From assembly GCA_023634235.1 (NCBI GenBank), contig JAMKCF010000013.1, positions 13,703,705 to 13,767,704 of the forward strand: DNA of 64,000 nucleotides, written 5' to 3'. Below the pieces are notes generated by a model. The model made no database searches. It saw only the letters and a list, made by a program, of their open reading frames with translations, and had not been told where the DNA came from. A program made the translations under genes and the position numbers. Source of the stretch: Pisaster brevispinus (lineage: Eukaryota > Echinodermata > Asteroidea > Forcipulatida > Asteriidae). Of the stretch, positions 59,425-64,000 are shown in pieces (the first letter of the stretch is position 1; each line of letters begins with the position of its first letter).

Positions 59425-59710
59425 GAGATCAGAGGCCAATTTCATAGCGTTGCTTAACGGTAAGTATATTTTCATGCTAACTATGGCAGAAATATTTGCT
59501 TAAAAGCGTAAGCGTATTTCACAAGTTAGCAAGAAAATTGGGCGGCCAGCTTGCGCGTGCTCAATGGATTTGCATTGTTATGTCATTCATTTTCATATAT
59601 ACAGTAAGCACCGGGAGGTTAGCATGCCTTTTCGTGTGCTTACGATTAGCAGCGTTATGAAATAGAAACTCACGCAGTAAGCACAGAAATCGGCCGATAA
59701 GCAGCTCTAT
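59425..59710. repeat. 'caatttcatagcgttgctta' dispersed repeat
   Basis: It begins with gccaatttcatagcgttgct and ends near 'gcgttatgaaatagaaactc ... gataagcagctctatgg', so the ends are inverted copies of one another. A second member lies at about 59160-59360. Confidence 0.5.
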
Positions 59711-59902
59711 GGACACATCAATAGGGTACTATTTCCAAGCGTCACCTCAAGACACTGCTATTCCCAGAACCTTTCTTTTTAATTGCTGTTTTGTTTTATG
59801 CCTAGTCTCCTCTTTCTCAATTATTGTTAGACGCTCTGTTCTTTGTATAGCGCCATATGAATGCTTTGTATTACTGTTATATAGTTATAAAGCATAATAG
59901 CT

Positions 59903-62900
59903 TTACATTTTGGTATGTTCATCAGTCACCGTGGGCATGATAAAAGTTCCGGTTGTTCCAGTGCCGACAACAACCTCGTTCTCATATACGAGGTGACCGT
60001 TCTCAAATGTGTCGTTTTCTCTTTTGTCTTCAGAGGCAAGCTCCTTCCTGGATAGATGGGCAACGATTCCTGCGCCGATTGAGTCGCCCTCTACGTTGAT
60101 CATGGTTCGAATTCTATCCCTATGGACAAACAGTAAGATGGAATATTCAAATAAGGTAATGTGTATAAGCTTACTTGATGAGGCGAGATCTTAGATTAAA
60201 ATGACCTTTTGTTTGCTTTTATATTTGTAGTTCCTTTTTTATTTACTAACTACTATTTTTGATTTCACAAAGACCTTCCGCCTGGTACTTACAGAATAAA
60301 GTCTACCGCAAGAATAAGCGCAATGTCATCCGTTGGCAAGCCAACAGCACTCAGAACAATCACCATGGTTACCAGTCCAGCTTGCGGGATACCAGCCGCA
60401 CCAATACTGGCAAAAGTAGCTGTTAAACTAAACAAAGTATTGAAATACTGACTGTTAGGAATAGGCAAAAGAAAGTTTGTAATAATATTACCAGAGAAAC
60501 ATGATTTATTTGCTTAAATCAGAAGTTTCTTCTTTAAAATATTCACCTGACTGTGATAAGTTGGGCCAGATTCAGTGACACGTTGTTGATCTGCGCGATG
60601 AAAATGGCAGCGACTGCCTCGTAGAGTGCGGTACCGTCCATGTTTATTGTCGCCCCCACCGGCAACATGAAGCGCACTACCCGGCTGTCTACGCCGTTTC
60701 TTTCCTCTAAACATCTTGTGGTGACAGGGAGGGTTGCCGAGCTATATGAAACCATGGGTATGGATGAAATGGAAGTTTGTATTTAAATAAATATTCAAAA
60801 AACACCTCGGACAGTTTAACCATTCTGAATGGTCCAGAGGAGAACACTGTGAGAAGTGTTGGCCTGAGGAATTGAGTCAAAAGAGGGCGCTGTCAGGTGG
60901 TTGCCCACCATAGAGTGTGTTGCCCGCAGAGCCGTATATTGAGAGAGTTGCGACAACTTGCGAGTAGAAGCCATTTTGTGTCCAAAAAGCATTTTGGGCA
61001 AATACAGGGTGCCAGACTTGTCTTCCCATTGGTAATGCTGCATTTGGACCGAAAATGGAGTCCAGCAAACAACGTGACCGTAGAAAACTGGTCCCTATAT
61101 GTCGCCACTCTTTCAATACACAGCTCTGATTGCCCGGAGCGCACACAAGGTGGCACATAAAGTTGTTAGGTTGCATTTGGCTTGCTCAAGTTTAAAACTT
61201 AAAACTGATGAGTCATCACTCTTGTATTCCCGTTCATGAATACCTTTTCATTAAAAACATCAAAAAAACCTTTAGATGGTGAGAACAAGTCTGACAGTTA
61301 AGCCTCAAGCTTGCATCAACTCGGCGTTAAATTTCCTTCTTTGTTGAGCTAGGTCCTTGCGCAATGTTAATCGAGCTTAAACGGTCGTTACCTCGCAGGA
61401 TCCCGTCTCACCTTCGCTTCGGCTCGGTCCTTTATCGCACGGCCACGATTCAGCCGGTGTCAAACGGCCTTTCAAGACCTCGTCGTCTACTCTTTTACTC
61501 CCTTATTCAAATTAATATCCAGTTTAAAAGTTACTTTGAACTATCTATGCCAAACCAGTGGGGATTTGGTTCAATTGAATTCAATTGTACATCCGGGTTC
61601 CAGGAAGCCTGACCCACCAGGTCAGGAAGCCAGACCAGTTTGCGGGTCAGCATGACCGTTCACGGGAAACACGGGTCATTTTCAAAGATTCCGGAGAGTA
61701 GTGTGTGCCTGACTCAAATTCTGTGTCAATTTGACCTGGGACTATTGAGACACACTGTCCTGGAAACTGGTCTCGCCTCCTATGACCAGAATCCGTGTCA
61801 ATGATGACCAATATTTCGTTTCAGTGCGTTGGTTTTTAGTTTAAGTTTGTGAAGCCGTAAGATGCTCTAGACTCCAGTCTCTTAATAGTAGTTCGTGAAA
61901 TCTTGTTAAGCTTTTGAATAATCAGTCTAGTTATCTGTGGTAGCTCGGAAGGAGGGACATCAAATTTCTATCAAACTACTTCACGTTAACACCATACCTT
62001 GAAGATGTTCCAAGAGCCGTAACCAAAGCATAGGAGCAGCCCACGAGGTACTTGAATGGGTTCTTGCGGGTGAATAGGAAGTACAACCCCGGTAGGATTA
62101 CGACTCCGTGGACGGCCAGACCAGCTATGACCGTGACCATATACATCCCTAGCTGAGCTAAGGTGGTCACCCAATCGTCCACCTGTGCCATACTACCGAT
62201 GATGAGGAACAGGATACCAACGGGTGCGTACCTATGTTTGTAAATGATAAACAGCTGTTAATACACACGTCTGTCATTAATCAGCACTAACTCATTGTGA
62301 AGACCAAAACTTCTCAGGTTAATGGTGAAATTGCTTTTTACAAAAATAGTTCTATCCTCTTCAGGAATATGCCCGAGTCTAATGATTGTTTAGTTCTTGG
62401 TGTGCTGAGATGAAAGGGGGTAAGCTCGGGGTGTCACATGATCGCAAATCAGTTAGATTTACACATTTACATTTCTGTTGACTTGTGTTTACTCATTATT
62501 TTGGACTTCCAAATATTGTGAAATTATCGCGTAAAAATAGCTGTCTCCTAGCTGGAAATATGTAAGGAGTTAACACAACATCTTACCACATCAGGACCTG
62601 TACGAGCTTCATTACGACCGTATTGGTGGCTGTGAAGAAGGCTAGGAGAATCTTCCCTTCCTCTGTACTACCAATTCGCCCCAACCCGATACCGAAGACG
62701 ATACTGAAAACCACCAGACCCATGATGTTCATCTGGTACACGTATGTCCCCGTGTAAGTTCTCTTCACATCCCCGGTCGTCTCACGGTGGACGAGGTAGT
62801 TAGTAGCCTCCTCAAGAATGACCTCAAGGTCGGAGGTCATTGAGGTCATCTCCATTACCAAGGTGTTAAGGTCCATGATGTCGATGGCGCTCATCGTCTT

Positions 62901-63921
62901 TGGTGAGTGTACGGTGGCTGATACTTGCGCAAGAGCAGTGGTCAAGTTACTCACCAGTGTGTTTACGGTCGCCATCATCTCAGTATCCATTACCATGGTA
63001 TCCATTAGGTACATGGTGTTCACTGTGAGGCGAGTGAGGCTATTTGTGAGGTGCCCGACGGCTAATTGTTGCTGTGAGTCCACGTCGTCCATCACGGCTG
63101 CTGAGAGGCTAAGGGCCGATACCGTCAGCTTGCTGGTCTGGTATACAGAAAGATAAATGATGTTTAGATACCTTGTTTCTCGTATGCATATAAATTGTTT
63201 ATCATAACTTTTAAAGATAAAATAACGCATTATAATGGCAAGTGCCTACCTGTCGGTTTAGGTCTATGGTAGTTTCAGAATTATGAAGTTCAAGAAGAGC
63301 CGTAAACTCATTCAGATTGAAATTCATGTGCTTCATTTGAATCCCGCGCATGCGTCCATCCAGTATGTACAGAGTGTCAGATAAGGCAGCCATGCTCTCT
63401 TGTAAAGAGACGGCCATGTCTTTCAACATGGCCTCCGTGACGTCACCTTTGTTGAGAGCCATTAGGATGTGTAGCATTCTCATCTGTGCCTGGTGCATTT
63501 CGTCAAATGCGGTGACCACGTACATCTGGATTTGAGTCATGTTGCTCTCGTGAAGGGAGGTAACGTTGAGGGCGTCTTTAAAAGATGTCAGCTCCCCAAG
63601 AACCTGATCAATGTCAGCAATGTCCTTGTCCAGGTCACTGGTATCGGGAGGGGCCGGACTGGAAGCTAAGCTGATACCGGCGATTGAGTTTCTGCTGAGC
63701 TCCATGCGGTGTAGAAACTCTTCGATGTCGACCATTACCGCCGTGTTGTTCAATCGTTGGTCTGCGAAATCCATCGTTTTCATCCGAGAGCTGACAAGAC
63801 TTGCCTCGACCAAAAGCAGGGTTTGGTTGATGGTCATTCCGGACATTAGGGTCAACCCGAGGAGGTCAGCCGAGGTCAATGGTAAGACGGGTACAACTTC
63901 CGTCTCCAGAGACGTCTTGAA
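59903..63921 (-). CDS. Excitatory amino acid transporter (SLC1/EAAT), C-terminal part, expanded extracellular loop
   Basis: A sodium-coupled glutamate/aspartate carrier of the plasma membrane. Exons seen, 5' to 3': 63921-63250, 63137-62587, 62231-61998, 60741-60547, 60427-60293, 60119-59903; 2004 nt, 667 aa, all in frame. The N-terminal membrane segments lie beyond the right edge. Core motifs: [28 protein letters not shown], the serine-rich hairpin GTSSSSATLP (made by splicing), [28 protein letters not shown] and [14 protein letters not shown]. The Asp and second Arg of the last motif are those that fix the amino group and the side-chain carboxylate in acidic amino acid carriers, so glutamate/aspartate is the expected substrate. 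It ends HTKM, like the ETKM end of EAAT1. The odd part is the loop of about 360 residues before NIMGLVVF, with five N-glycosylation sequons; it is roughly 80 residues in human EAAT1. Confidence 0.92.
60877..60897. repeat. Dispersed motif 'tcaaaagagggcgctgtcag'
   Basis: The same 20-base core occurs at 49403-49424 (plus) and inverted at 56904-56924 and 57074-57093, with a decayed version near 17385. It marks an interspersed repeat whose limits I cannot fix. This copy lies in an EAAT intron. Confidence 0.6.
62720..63921 (-). CDS. Giant extracellular loop of the EAAT-like transporter
   Basis: Exon 63921-63250 and the first three-quarters of exon 63137-62587 encode about 360 residues. They begin with [10 protein letters not shown], alignable with VTAADAFLDL of human EAAT1, and end at the next membrane helix. 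The chain is Met-, Thr-, Asp- and Leu-rich, lacks Cys and long hydrophobic spans, and looks helical ([20 protein letters not shown]). Sequons: NQT, NNT, NVT, NMT and NLT. I recognise no separate domain. An extended helical or coiled-coil ectodomain is an inference from composition. Confidence 0.75.
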
Positions 63922-64000
63922 CTGTGAGAATTAATTAACACGAGCAAATAAACCACTTTAATAATGACTGCTAATAATCTACAATGAGTAGATTTAGGTA

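Larger units (their letters stand above)
52057..59902. other. Intergenic region between the minisatellite and the EAAT gene
   Basis: No confident gene. It contains the weak exon-like pieces at 52470-52521 and about 53004-53054, an AT-rich repeat at about 55640-55900, a MITE at about 56105-56320, two copies of the 'agcgccctctttt' motif at 56904 and 57074, a T-rich tract at 58866-58900, and two copies of the 'catag.gttgctta' family at about 59160-59360 and 59425-59710. Short frames at 54167-54713 lie in three registers and show no family match. Confidence 0.5.

Noticed and set aside
60816..61176. Overlapping frames of 75-99 codons between EAAT exons
   Set aside because: They lie in the intron 60742-61997, contain the dispersed 'gagggcgct' repeat and show no SLC1 similarity; the flanking exons join in frame without them.

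Overview
The window is nuclear DNA from an animal. Genes are split by GT-AG introns, the background is AT-rich, and short interspersed repeats, MITE-like palindromes and microsatellites are dense. The gene set (ROR receptor tyrosine kinase, GATA-like ZGLP1 relative, DNAJC21, SLC1/EAAT glutamate transporter) together with repeat families built on phrases such as 'cccaatttcatagagctgctta' points to a marine invertebrate deuterostome. An echinoderm is my best guess, but that is an inference from repeat style and protein similarity, not a proof.

Layout. (1) 1-4.9 kb: upstream DNA with one tRNA-derived SINE and no gene I can support. (2) 5.0-27.5 kb, plus strand: a complete ROR-family gene of 13 coding exons. 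Every exon junction keeps frame and the joined CDS is 3237 nt (1078 aa). Its ectodomain is unusual: signal peptide - Ig - Frizzled CRD - Ig - Frizzled CRD - kringle - TM - kinase, so the Ig+CRD block occurs twice. Intron phases also allow either block to be skipped in frame. (3) 27.5-33.7 kb: ROR 3' region with repeats. (4) 34.2-37.5 kb, plus strand: a 5-exon GATA-type zinc finger gene resembling ZGLP1 (307 aa). (5) 40.8-47.9 kb, minus strand: the complete coding part of DNAJC21 in 11 exons (587 aa), convergent with the GATA-like gene. A 195 bp near-perfect hairpin lies between them. (6) 48-59.9 kb: mostly non-genic. It holds a 36-copy, strictly 28-bp minisatellite (51.05-52.06 kb), several MITE-like elements, and weak signs of an unidentified small gene. 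(7) 59.9-63.9 kb, minus strand: the 3' six exons of an excitatory amino acid transporter whose 5' part lies beyond the right edge. Its extracellular loop before the transport core is expanded to about 360 residues.

The four genes do not form a pathway. ROR is a Wnt-type cell-surface receptor, the GATA-like protein is a nuclear factor, DNAJC21 is a ribosome-biogenesis co-chaperone and EAAT is a plasma-membrane glutamate carrier. The strongest candidates for something undescribed are the doubled ROR Ig-CRD ectodomain with its splice-compatible cassettes, and the giant-loop EAAT.
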